Origin: Mytilus trossulus
Lineage: Eukaryota > Mollusca > Bivalvia > Mytilida > Mytilidae
Reading direction: 5' to 3'
NCBI RefSeq assembly: GCF_036588685.1
Contig: NC_086381.1
Location: 48,359,431 to 48,423,430, forward strand
Length of the DNA: 64,000 nt
Below are positions 9,730-20,841 of this stretch, piece after piece. A program made the translations under genes and the position numbers. The notes under the pieces are model-generated. The model made no database searches. It saw nothing but the letters and a program-made list of their open reading frames with translations, and was not told where the DNA came from. Position 1 is the first letter of the stretch. Each line of letters starts with the position of its first letter.

Positions 9730-12700
9730 ATGTTACAACGAAGCAGAATGTTAACTTGGTCGGTCCTCCATAGAATGAGACTGACCATGAAGATGACCCA
9801 ACACAGTTGTATATCATCTACATCTAAACTGATTACAGAGATGTATGGTGGTCATATCCCTGTCATGGTGGACACAGTAGTTGATGTTCTTGACCCCAAA
9901 GATTCAAATGTAAGTACTTTGTGTTTTCAGAGAAGGTATTTTAATATAATGTTAAATAGATATTTATAAGAAGATGCGGTAGGAGAGCCAATGAGACAAC
10001 TCTCTACCAAAGTCACAATTTGTAAAACTAAACCATTATAGGTCAAAGTACTGCCTTAACACCCCCAACAGTAAACTATAAAGGGCCCCAAAAAATAACT
10101 AGTGTAAAACCATTTAAACAAGAACACCAATCTAATCTATATAAAAACTAGAAATGAGAAACACTTATGAACCACATCAACAAACGACAACTACTGAACA
10201 TCAGATTCCTGACTTAGGACAGGTTCAAACAAATGCAGCGGGTTTATACATTTTTACAGGCCCCAACCTTAACTTGAAGTATTTTTTTATCACCCATACA
10301 ACACATTTCTGGAGACCTAGAATGTGTAGAAGTACTAAATTATTTTTGTGTGTACAACCTTCTGTTCTGTCTTGTACATGTTGTAAGCATTCTTACTGGA
10401 ACATCAACCATGCTTCCAGATTTATATCAAACTTGAATCAGAGGTTTATACAAAATGTATCTGCAATGCCTAGCACATGTGTACAAATGTCAATGCCTAT
10501 CAGCTATTTTTAACATGTTTAAAACAATTATGCCACTTGCAAATATAAATTATAAGGAAAATTGCATTAAAAGCACATTCACAAGTACCATTTTTGCCTA
10601 TTTTAAATCAAACTTATATGAGAGGTTTTTATCAGTAAGGTTTCAGACAAGTTCTAACATCAGTGCCAATTAACTTTTTTTCCCTGTGTGACGTGTGGGG
10701 ACATTGAAATACTGGCTATCTGTACCGTCTTATTAGCCCTCTCACTGGTACAAGTCTTGCCAGATTTTTATAAAAATTTTACTGTAGATAATATCAGCAG
10801 TATCTACGACAAGTTCTTAAATTGTGGAAATCAACATTTTTTAAAAGCATTTTGCCCCTTGGAAATATTACATAAGTGCAACATGGTTGACAGTGAAACT
10901 TTGTTCTTTTATATTTAAACGAGTTATATGCCCTTGGATATTAATTTTATAGAAATTCACATGCTTAATTTTTGCCCCAATTTGATCAAATTGATCCACA
11001 GCTGTTGATTTTTTACCATACCAAGGATAATGTTTTTATGTTATACTTTCAGATATATGTTGATATGACATTTGGAGCTGGAGGTCATTCAAAAGCAATT
11101 TTACAAAGAGCACCGGAAGCAAGAATTGTTTGTCTTGACCAGGATCCAAAAGCACACGAGTCAGCTTTAGCTTTGTCCAAAATTTACAAGTAATGTGAAA
11201 TAACACAATAGACCACTTTCGAATTCATCCGTCAATGGTAAAAACTCGTCAATTATACGCACCTTTATGAGTCATTTACCAGATTGAGGGGGTCGCCTGT
11301 ATCCCTGCACTATTTACTTTCATCAAGTGTCTTATTGATCGTCATTGAGCACGATAAACTAGAAATAATGGTTGTTTTGTAGGTACTTAATGAAAATTCC
11401 CTAATGACAGCAGTGTCGATTTTCAATATACAATATATGCCAAGGTATTATAAAACATCACTTCTGTGACTTGTTGTAGTGGGATTGCCTATAAACTGTG
11501 GATTCATTTATTTTTGTGGATACCAATGTTTGTGGATTGAGAAAAACTTGCATATTCATGGATATCTAAATTTGTAATTTTGGCAAAGTTGGCATACATT
11601 TCTTTAGAAAATTTGTAATTCATTGAACATTTAAATTCGTAGTTCCCCTGTATCGCCAAAATCCAGGAAAATAAGTATCCAACGAAAATTTATGAATCCA
11701 CAGAAGTATGTGAGGCTGTTGGTTTTATCATTTATTCCTCAATAGAGAGACTAAAATTGGATCTTTTATAAGTAAGAGTAAACAGTGGTCAACCAAAACA
11801 TTCATGATAACATACCAATAAAGTTTGTCCAAGAAAGCTTAGTATGGAATCCACTGCATCAGGGCTTCTTGGCACGTATGAAGGAAAGATGTATTTTATC
11901 CTAATTCTGCACTTAACTTATTGTTGATTTACAGAAAATAAAAAATATTCAATCTATGTCATACATGTTTTACCAGAATTAAAACTGCACCATCATATTA
12001 CTAATTGAAACATGATTACACATTGACTTATTCCACAGCCCAGGACAAATCATGCCTTGCATTGGAACGTTTTCCAGCCTACCAAAGATATTGGCAGACC
12101 TAAACATAGAAGCAGAATCTGTAGATGGATTCCTATTTGATGTTGGTGCTTCCTCTATGCAGTTTGACACACCAGAGAGAGGCTTCAGTCTGTCTAAAGA
12201 TGGAAGCTTAGATATGAGAATGGATCAGGGCAGGTAACATGCAATTATTTTTTTCTTTGGCAAATGTAGTATTGTGTTTAGCTTTGACCTTATCAAATCC
12301 TGACATGCAAACATTTTTTTTACATTTCTACACACTTTAAGGACTGGGGTAAGGGAAATAACTCTTTAAATCAGTACATTTGTGTCAATCATTTTCATAA
12401 ATGTATTATAAACTTCTAGGATACATAGATTATTTTCAATCTATTTCAGGTAAACGCTTAGATTGCATAAATGAATCTTTACTTTTATAAAGGTTACACA
12501 CATAACTGATTCAAAGAGTTATGTCCCTGAAACCAAAATTGTTTGTGCAAATAAAGATTTGGATATCTTTGATTCTTTTGTTCCTGATGTCCATAAAAAC
12601 ATAACATTAGAGGGATACTTATTAAATCAAATTGATATTGAAATGAACAATTTTACTCTTGACAAAGAATAAAGATACATGTGAAGTTTAACTTTAGTAA

Positions 12701-15700
12701 TTGACATGTCACATGACATATATGTCACTGCGACAACAATTAGACAACACTATATAAAGTATAAGAATAGACAATGTTTCCGGATCTTTTCTTTTGTTCG
12801 AAAGACCAAAGGATTGACAAATTTTTCTAAAAAGTACAAACAATTAATTAACATTGAACGTACTTAATCAGAGGTAGCACTAGATAATTCTGTACATGTA
12901 TATAAATATATTTTTAAAGAGAGAATACTGTGTCAGCCATGGATGTAGTGAATAACTTAGAAGAAAGAGACCTAACAGAAATATTGAGAAAGTATGGAGA
13001 TGAGAAAAAAGCAAAACAAATAGCTAGAGCACTGGTTGAGTGGAGATACATGTTTGGTAAAATCAGAAAAACAAAACAACTTGTGGACATTATTGAATCA
13101 GTTTTCGGAGAGTGAGTGTATAACTAAAGTTTGTAATCGTACTCGTACAGATCATTTAAGAAAGTAAAAGTCATAATAGTTGTACTTTTACAGCCTATTT
13201 AAAATTTGCTGAATTTGTTTCAAATTTTCCAGTCAACGAAAGCAGCTATCCTTGACTCTTCACCATACAGTACTACTGCTACAAATTGAAATCTTCAATC
13301 TTTTTTTTTTCTGAAAGAATTTGATTTAAGTTGTACAGCATGCAGATTGGTAGGAGTAGTTCAAAAAGCTTAGGCCCGCCGGTCCAATGGGTTTCTGTGT
13401 TATAAAGTTAAGAATGGGATTGGGGAATATGTCAAAGAGACAACAACCCGACTAAAAACCAGACAACAACCCGACTTAAAACCAGACAACAACCAAAGGC
13501 CCAAATGGGTCTTCAATGCAGAGAGAAAATCCTGCACCTGGAGGTGGTCCTCAGCTGGCCTTTTAATAAACTTGTGTACTAAAAAATACAAATGAAGTAA
13601 AATTAAAAACCTACAAGACTTTCAAAGGCCAGAGGCTCCTGACTTGGGACAGGTGCAAAAATTTGGCAGGGTTAAACATGTTGTGCAAGATCTCAACCCT
13701 CTCCTTATACTTTATATATCTCCCCCTTCCTCTCTACTTATAAAACTTTTAAATCATACATGATGTTTAAAATGATGACAAAATGGTTCAATATGGAGGA
13801 CTTTCCCTCCTCAAACAGTGAGGTTCTTTGATATAAAAATGGCACTTTGAAACAGGGGAAAAAAATACATATCATAAAATTATTGTCTTGAATGTTGTTT
13901 CTTATTCTAAGGATTTCTGATTGTCTTTATATATCTTTTTCTTCAATTGTTTTACAAAAAACTTGCTTGTACATGCCCTGAAAACCAACTGTATCCTTGC
14001 TTTCACATCAAATGAGATTTGATTAAAAATAGCACATTAGGCATAACACAGTGTCATTGTTGGATTTTTCTTAAATATACTGTATTGGTGACGCAGCTAA
14101 GTATTTAAAAAAAACATTTACACATCTTTGGCTTTCAAAATAATTGGATTGAGAGTTCCTGATTGTAAATCCAATGCTCTGGATGCACCAAATTCTTAAA
14201 GTATTAATTTTTGTCGAGCCTGCAACTTTTGTTGCAGAAAGCTCGACATAGGGATACTGATCTGGCAGCGGTGGTAACGGCGGTGCGTAAGCTTACTTTT
14301 TAAAAGAATTATATTTTAGAAGGTGGAAGACCTGGATGCTTCATACTTTGTATATAGATGCCTCATGTTACAAAGTTTCCGTCAGTCAAATGTCCTTGAC
14401 CTCATTTTCATGGTTCAGTGACCACTTGAAAAAAAAGTTCAGATTTTTTGTAATGTAGAATTCTCTCTAATTATAAGTAGTAGGATAATTATATTCCGTA
14501 TGTGCGTACCTTGCAAGGTTCTCATGCCCATCAGATAGTTTTCACTTGACCTTGACCTCATTTCATGGATCAGTGAACAAGGTTAAGTTTTGGTGGTCAA
14601 GTCCATATCTCAGATACTATAAGCAATAGGGCAAGTATATTTGGTGAATGGAAGGACATGTTCAACTGGCAGGTGTCATCTGACCTTGACCTCATTTTCA
14701 TGGTTCAGTGGTTATAGTTAAGTTTTTGTGTTTTGGTGTGTTTTTTTCATACTTTATGCAAGATATCTACTTTATTTGTTGAATAGAATGATTTTAAGGT
14801 GTTCATGTCTAGCGGGCAGATGTCATCTGACCTTGACCTCATTTTCATGGTTGAGTGGTCAAAGTTAAGTTTTTGAGTTTTGGTCTTTTTATCTAATACT
14901 ATGTATGCCATATGTCAAGTATATTTGGTGTATGGAAATATTTTATGATCTTTATGTCAGTCGCGCAGGTTTTATTTGTCATCGACCTCATTTTCACGGT
15001 TCATTGCTCAGTGTTAAGTTTTTGTGTTGTGGTCTATTTTTCTTAAACTATAAGTAATAGGTCAACGATATTTGTTTTATGGAAGCATTGTTTACAGCTG
15101 TACATATCTGCCTGGCATGGTTCATCTGACCTAGACCTCATTTTCATGGTTCATTGGTCTTTGTTTAGTTATCTTGGTTAATGTTAAGTTGATGTGACAG
15201 TTTTTAATAAAGCTTTTTATAGGATTATCAACATAATATCAATGATTAGTAAAGAAGGCGAAACATTTCAGCGTGTGCACTCTTGTACAATATATACATC
15301 ATTTGGGAGGCTGTTAGTTTTTTTTGTTTGAATTGTTTTACATTGTCATTTCGGGCCTTTTATAGCTGACTATGCAGTTTGGTATTTGCTTATTGTTGAA
15401 GGCTGTATGGTGACCTATAGTTGTTAATTTCTGTGTCATTTTGGTCTTTTGCGGAGAGTTGTCTCGTTAGCAATCATACCACATCTTCTTTTTGTAAATA
15501 GTATTTTTTAATTACATAAATAATTACCTTTCTACTTATCCAGGATTAATATATTCTTTTATATTGTAGGCAATACCACAAGGACAAATTAAATAGAAGG
15601 GCCTCTGTAGCTACAAGATCTTTTCAAGCTTTGAGGATCTTTGTTAATAATGAGCTGAATGAACTACACAATGGACTCGTAGCAGCACATCATTTCCTTA

Positions 15701-15999
15701 AACCAGAAGGGAAGTGTCTTGCATTAACATTTCATAGCTTGGAAGATCGGATTGTTAAACGTCATTTTCATGGAATTGACATTGACGAGAAACTTAACAT
15801 GTCTTTACGAGATAAATCCAGATTAAGTGACAAATTTAGAAAATTCAATGATGCCTATGATGTAGATAGTTTGAACATAATGTTAAATGATAAGAAATGG
15901 TCTCCAATTTCTAAGAAAATTATGCATCCTAATGAGGAAGAGTGCAAGGAGAATCCCAGAGCTAGATCAGCTAAACTTAGAGCTGCCAGAAAATTATAA
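9730..15999 (+). CDS. METTL15: METTL15: mitochondrial 12S rRNA N4-cytidine methyltransferase (MraW/RsmH family)
   Basis: Coding exons are 9730-9909, 11053-11189, 12039-12233, 12920-13111 and 15570-15999; they sum to 1134 nt (377 aa plus stop), and each junction has AG/GT borders and keeps a conserved frame. The family uses S-adenosylmethionine to N4-methylate a decoding-centre cytidine of the small-subunit rRNA; the animal protein acts in mitochondria. Visible motifs: HIPVM (residues 42-46), the SAM loop [11 protein letters not shown] (63-73), acidic DQD (89-91), [16 protein letters not shown] (141-156), [11 protein letters not shown] (289-299), and the C-terminal [12 protein letters not shown] signature. 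Residues 1-33 are rich in Arg, Lys, Ser and Thr with few acids, as expected of a mitochondrial presequence. The start is the first ATG after an in-frame TAA at 9727; an acceptor-like tttcag ends at 9713, so a noncoding first exon probably lies upstream. Length is close to the vertebrate protein (about 400 aa). It ends tail-to-tail with ERGIC2. Identity is very secure. Confidence 0.95.
9967..10250 (+). repeat. Dispersed 'gagacaactct' repeat, long copy in METTL15 intron 1
   Basis: Runs from 'agatgcggtaggagagccaatgag' through 'ctataaagggcccc' to 'gattcctgacttaggacagg'. The latter block also occurs at 13630 and 41525, so these fragments belong to one longer consensus. Confidence 0.65.
11495..11703. 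mobile_element. ACTGTGGATTCATT palindromic MITE, copy 1
   Basis: Length 209 bp, with inverted ends ACTGTGGATTCATT/AATCCACAG. Lies in METTL15 intron 2. Other copies: 49907-51441 (interrupted), 52541-52750, 54883-55092, and partial ones at 21601-21755 and 30092-30259. Confidence 0.8.
13403..13570 (+). repeat. Dispersed 'gagacaacaacccgac' repeat, METTL15 intron 4
   Basis: Blocks 'gtcaaagagacaacaaccc', 'aggcccaaatgggtcttcaatgcag' and 'cctgcacctggaggtg' are shared with 46911-47045 and 59068-59190. A 25-bp segment inside is triplicated. Confidence 0.65.
14212..15286 (+). repeat. TGTCGAGC-hairpin dispersed repeat, copy 1 (METTL15 intron 4)
   Basis: Starts with a hairpin (TGTCGAGCCTGCAAC pairing with GTTGCAG..GCTCGACA), holds about six diverged ~150-bp units marked by 'ctgaccttgacctcattttc' and 'tggttcagtgg', and ends 'gtgcactcttgt'. 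Other copies: 16263-17215 and 40329-40985 (right end lost). No coding frame; class unknown. Confidence 0.8.
15310..15495 (-). repeat. Dispersed 'gagacaactctcc' repeat, reverse copy
   Basis: Reverse complement of the family described at 5621; it ends just 75 bp before METTL15 exon 5. Confidence 0.65.
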
Positions 16000-16019
16000 C
16001 ATCTTTTGTAATCATCAAC

Positions 16020-16030
16020 AATAAAATAAA
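16020..16030 (+). promoter_or_regulatory. Polyadenylation signals of METTL15
   Basis: Two overlapping AATAAA hexamers start 21 and 26 nt after the METTL15 stop codon. The 3'UTR would therefore be very short. Confidence 0.6.
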
Positions 16031-16262
16031 GAAGTTCATATAAATATTGCTGTTTTATGTATGATCTTTTAAAGCATACTGTGAACCAACTTATTTTCAC
16101 AAGAAATTTATTTTTGTGATTTCACAATTAGAAAAATAATGCAAACATAAATTGCTGTGAAAGGATTACACTTGGGTCTTACCCTATTAAATTACATCAA
16201 GTTAATTCCAAAATGGTGAAATTAAATTGCTGTTAAAGGGGCTCGTGGGTATAAATCATTTT

Positions 16263-17215
16263 TGTCGAGCCTGTAACTTTAGTTGCAGAAAGCTCGACAT
16301 AGGGATAGTGATCCGGCAGCGGCTACGGCGGTGGCAGTGTTAGCTCACTTCTTAAAAGCTTTATATTTTAGAAGTTGGATGATCTGGATGCTTCATACTT
16401 TTTATATAGATGCCTCATGTTACAAAGTTTCCGTCAGTCACATGTCCAATGTCCTTGACCCCATTTTCATGGTTCAGTGACTACTTGAAAAAAAAGTTAA
16501 GATTTTTTTGTAATGTTAAATTATCTCTTATTATAAGTAGTAGGATAACTATATTTGGTATGTGCATACCTTGCAAGGTCCTCATGCCGTCAGACAGTTT
16601 TTACTTGACCTCGACCTCATTTCATGGATCAGTGAACAAGGTTAAGTTTTGGTGGTCAAGTCCATAACTCAGATACTATAAGTAATAGGTCTTGTATATT
16701 TGGTGTAAAGAAGGACTGTAAGGTGTACATGTCCAACTGGCAGGTGTCATCTGACTTTGACCTCATTTTCATGGTTCAGTAGTTATAGTTAAGTTTTGGT
16801 GTTTTGGTCTGTTTTTCTTATACTGTATACAATAGGTCTACTATATTTGGTGTATGGAATGATTGTGAGGTGTACATGTCTAGCTGGCAAGTGGCATCTG
16901 ACCTTCACCTCATTTTTACGGTTCATTGCTCAGTGTTAGGTTTTTGTGTTTTGTTCTGTTTTTCTCAATCTATAAGCAATAGGTCAACTATATTTATTGT
17001 ATGGAAGAATTGTTAGCTGTACATGTCTGCCTGGCATTGTCCATCTGACCTTGACCTCATTTTTATATGGTTCATTGGAATTTGGTCAATGTTTAGTTGT
17101 CTTGGTTAATGTTAAATTTATGTGACAGTTGTAATAAAGCTTTATATTTAGGACTATCAACATTATATCAATGATAAGTAAAGAAGGCGAGACATTTCAG
17201 AGTGTGCACTCTTGT
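16263..17215 (+). repeat. TGTCGAGC-hairpin dispersed repeat, copy 2
   Basis: Same hairpin start, internal ~150-bp units and terminal 'gtgcactcttgt' as 14212-15286, from which it is separated by under 1 kb and METTL15 exon 5. Confidence 0.8.
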
Positions 17216-17274
17216 TTTTTAATACAAGATTTTGCAATTTTTTTCTATAAATGAACTTAATACTTAATAGAGAA

Positions 17275-17740
17275 ATGAAAAAAAAGGGGTCAATGTTGAT
17301 TTAAGCTCACAATCTATCTCCAAAAAATGCATGCATTTTTATTAAGATACTTTTGTTTTATTGAACTAATGGGAGAAATATAGGTAATATCAAAATAAAA
17401 TAAGAACTTAATTACAGAAATGGTCCAATTTTTACAATTGTTTAGTTGTAAGTACAGCTTCTTTGAAAGTAATAATAAAAAATATAGGTCACTGATGTTT
17501 AAAAAAAAGATATTTCAATTTTAATGCCAAAAAATGACATTTTTGCACCAAAGGGAGATAATTTAGAGCTTTTTCATAATATAAACATTTTAAAAGTCAT
17601 CTGGGGCCAAAACAAATCGATTTTTTTGGTTGATTTTTGTACCATATCATAAAGTAGCAATTGATAGTGTAATAAATAAAATATGTAATGAAAACAAAAT
17701 TGTTTAAAATTTTCTTAAATTTTTGTACCCTACAGCGTTT
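17275..17740 (+). repeat. Dispersed repeat, uninterrupted copy
   Basis: Collinear with 3285-3920 plus 4532-4600 but without the ~600-bp fold-back block, so it serves as the empty-site version. Confidence 0.6.
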
Positions 17741-18600
17741 TTAAGTGGGCTTTGAAGGACTAAATGCAGAATAAAGTATCTGTGATAATAAGTTGGTTTA
17801 CAGTATTCTATATACATGGAGTATTTGGTAAAGCACTGTTTCAGGGTACCCACTTTATTTCTCACATGCTTCAACTTTTGTCAGCAACAAAACAAAGAAA
17901 AATATAGATGTTTGGTATAAATCAGTGAGACACAAATCTAACAACAAGAACACCATAAGATATCTAGAGTTTCACCCTTGGTCTTCAACAAAAGACAATT
18001 ATCTATACAAATCTTGCCAGAATCTGCAGAAGTTGTGAATGAATTTTGCCCCCTACACAAAGCTTGCTACCAAATTTCAGGAAGGTGCGACTTGTAATTT
18101 ACTAAGAAATATTTGATTAACATTTTATTGGAAATGCATGTAAAACTGGTGTAACCCAACTTTTGAAGAAGGAGTATTCTGAAAAACCTTTAAAGTTGAA
18201 TTAGTTAATAAAGTGCAAAGAATCATCTTTCGTATAATGCACTTTCAAGGTCATAAGTTATTTGTCTGCTGTTCCTGGACATCACAAAGGTTCCTGTAAA
18301 TTTTTTAGGTTATAATTGAAAATATCTGATGCTACAATGGTTCAAGAGGTGCTGATTTCCAAATAGCAATGAGGTCTATTGTTCTTTTACTTTCTTTTGG
18401 AAAGGCAGCAGTTAATGTACTGTTGTAATTTTTAATAAATAGCTGTGCCAGGAAATTTCCTTTGTATGCATCTTGAAATTATTGCAAGAGTTAAATGGAA
18501 TGTATAAGGCATTAAATCAGAGGTTACCAGAAAACAAGCAGTATATCCTGACTTGTCAGGGTTTTCCATAAAACATACCAGGGACAAATGAAATGAATTA
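17741..18600. other. Gap between METTL15 and ERGIC2, nothing recognisable
   Basis: AT-rich sequence. No open frame with splice support or homology was seen. Confidence 0.4.
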
Positions 18601-18601
18601 A

Positions 18602-18755
18602 GAAATAATTCCTTCATGTCATGCTCATTTTAACATGGGTAGGCATTATATTTGTCGATATTTTACACTGAGCGTTAGCGAGGTGTAAAATGTGGTCAAA
18701 TATAATGCCTACCCATGTTAAAATGAGCATAGAGCATGACATGAAGGAATTATTT
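18602..18755. repeat. Long hairpin with 53-bp arms
   Basis: 18602-18654 is the reverse complement of 18697-18755 except for a ~6-bp insertion in the right arm. The interior repeats the pattern (TTTTACAC/GTGTAAAA). A related 'attctaatag' motif at 18758 is mirrored near 19085, so a larger fold-back may span 18602-19095. Confidence 0.8.
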
Positions 18756-19099
18756 CGATTCTAATAGGACAAATACAGTATTTTGATAGGTCGAAGCGTA
18801 CAAAAATACCGTAAAAATGTTTGGCTTTTCCCGTTTCATCGCTGAGGAGTCTGTGCATTACATTTCATATTTGATAAATTTTAAAACACCGAGCAGGGTA
18901 AATATATGTTGTTTTATAAAAATATATAATAAAAGTTTATGCTAGCTGCTTAAATGTATACATTTTTAAGAATAACGATGGAACTAACGTGTATATACAC
19001 AGTAAGTTCGTGCGCATGTGTCAAACATATTTTTTATGCTCATTAGAACACGGCTTTGTTAACAAAGCATAATAAGGACGTCATATTAGAATCTTAAAT

Positions 19100-20220
19100 T
19101 TGCCACTTTGGTTGGATGCATTATATTATGTTGTACAGGTATGCAGGATTCCAAAATTACTTTATTGATTGCTACTCTTTTTTTTTTATTACCTTACCTA
19201 TGTACCATATTTCTTTTGATGGAACAGCCCTGATGTACCAGCCAATTAAATATTTTTCAGTTGTAAGTGGGACCAAACTATTTTGCTTAATGGTGAACTG
19301 CTTTGGTGAGAAGTTTCATTACTGTAAATCAGAAATTATAGCAATTTTTTGAAAATGGACAAAAATGAGAGATTAATAATTGCGAAATGAGTTCTTATTA
19401 TTGCCATATGCATGTCACATTAATAAAAACCTTGCAATAATTTCGAAATTAACACTATTCCTGAGAATTTTTGTAACATTAATAATGGAAGGCAAATAGA
19501 CCGACATGGTATTTTATTTTCTAAATTTGGTTATCTAAATTTTTGTGCAAGTTTCAAGAAATTTTATAGTACCAGTAGTAATCACACAAACTATGGACTG
19601 ACAGACCGATGTATACAATGATAAGAACTGTCTTATTGACTTATCAAATTGCCTAATATTTGTAAACTAAATTTTTTAATGTCAAAACATCCAAACAACA
19701 TTTTGAAGAGTGATTTAAGCTGAGTCAAGCATACTCCAACCACTTCCATCATGTGAAAGTTAGCCTTAAATTGGATTGTTTAACTCTGGAATGACAGCTT
19801 AGAAAATTATAAAATCTTATAGTAGGCAACTAGTACAAATCAGAAAAACTAAATTTACTAGTAACATGAGTAAATCAAGTTAAATACACTCTAGAAAGTG
19901 CAATTGATAGGAATATGATGTTGGTTTATAGCCCTTAATTCTGAATTGACAAACCAGATTATTTTGAAGACAATTACACCAAGCCTTACTAAACCTTAAA
20001 GTTTCAAGTAAATTGATCCAAGCAAACACAAATTGATTTGTGATATGCTACAAGTCCCCTTAAGTCGGATGAAGTCACATATATACTATGGTACAACAAA
20101 CGTTTAAAACCAAATCAAAAAGCCAACTTTATGCCATACAAGTTTCATAAAATTTCATTAATGGATAGAAAATCGGTATTTAACTACTTTTCACAAGACT
20201 TTTGGCAGCATGTTTTTTAA
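19100..20220. other. Gap, no gene or repeat recognised
   Basis: AT-rich, with a short 78-codon open frame at 19116 lacking any support. Confidence 0.4.
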
Positions 20221-20221
20221 T

Positions 20222-20350
20222 TGTGGGAAAGGAGTGACCAGAGAAAACATCTGTCCTTTGGCAGAAAAACTGGCACTCCTAACTGATTAAGGTTGGAGTT
20301 CGAACTCACAAGCTCAGCGTTGACGGGCGATACTTGATTAAAGCATTATA
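20222..20350 (-). mobile_element. Degenerate tRNA-derived SINE-like fragment
   Basis: Shares blocks with 35465-35675, including 'ttggagtt(c)gaactcacaa.ctcag.gttga', but the A-box region is decayed. Confidence 0.4.
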
Positions 20351-20510
20351 CAGTTATTGTGTGATATGTAAAAGGATGGACTGAAGGAATATTTCTGTAA
20401 TCAAACTGTTTAGGATGAAGATTGACACCTGTTAAAACTTTCAAACCCGTTTTGTTATGCACCCGTCCAAAGTGAGGAGCCTTTTGTTCATAGGTGTTTA
20501 TAGTTTCTCG

Positions 20511-20709
20511 TTTTTTATATAGATTAAAGACAGTTGTTTTTCCTTTTTGAAATGTTTTACACTAGTAGGTTTAGGGTCCTTTAACTTTAAATTGCATTTC
20601 TTTGTGACCAAGGCTCTGTGTTGAAGTCCATACTTTAATGTATAAACGTTAACTTTTAATAGATTGTGACTAGGATAGAGAGTTTTCTCATTAGCATTCA
20701 TACCACATT
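20511..20709 (-). repeat. Dispersed 'gagacaactctcc' repeat, diverged reverse copy
   Basis: Ends 'gagagttttctcattagcattcataccacat', the reverse of the family's 5' end. It lies 130 bp beyond the ERGIC2 3' end. Confidence 0.5.
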
Positions 20710-20823
20710 ATGTTAAAATTTCAAATCTGCTACAACTAATATAGCAAATATGCAGAACTACCATATATTGCTGCACTATAAACTATTAACGGCCAGGACA
20801 AATACAGAGTTTGAAAAAATTAT

Positions 20824-20829
20824 TTTATT
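20824..20829 (-). promoter_or_regulatory. Polyadenylation signal of ERGIC2
   Basis: AATAAA on the minus strand, 12 nt beyond the ERGIC2 stop codon. The position is close but workable; a second, more distal signal could also be used. Confidence 0.45.
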
Positions 20830-20841
20830 TTGGATTTCAGA

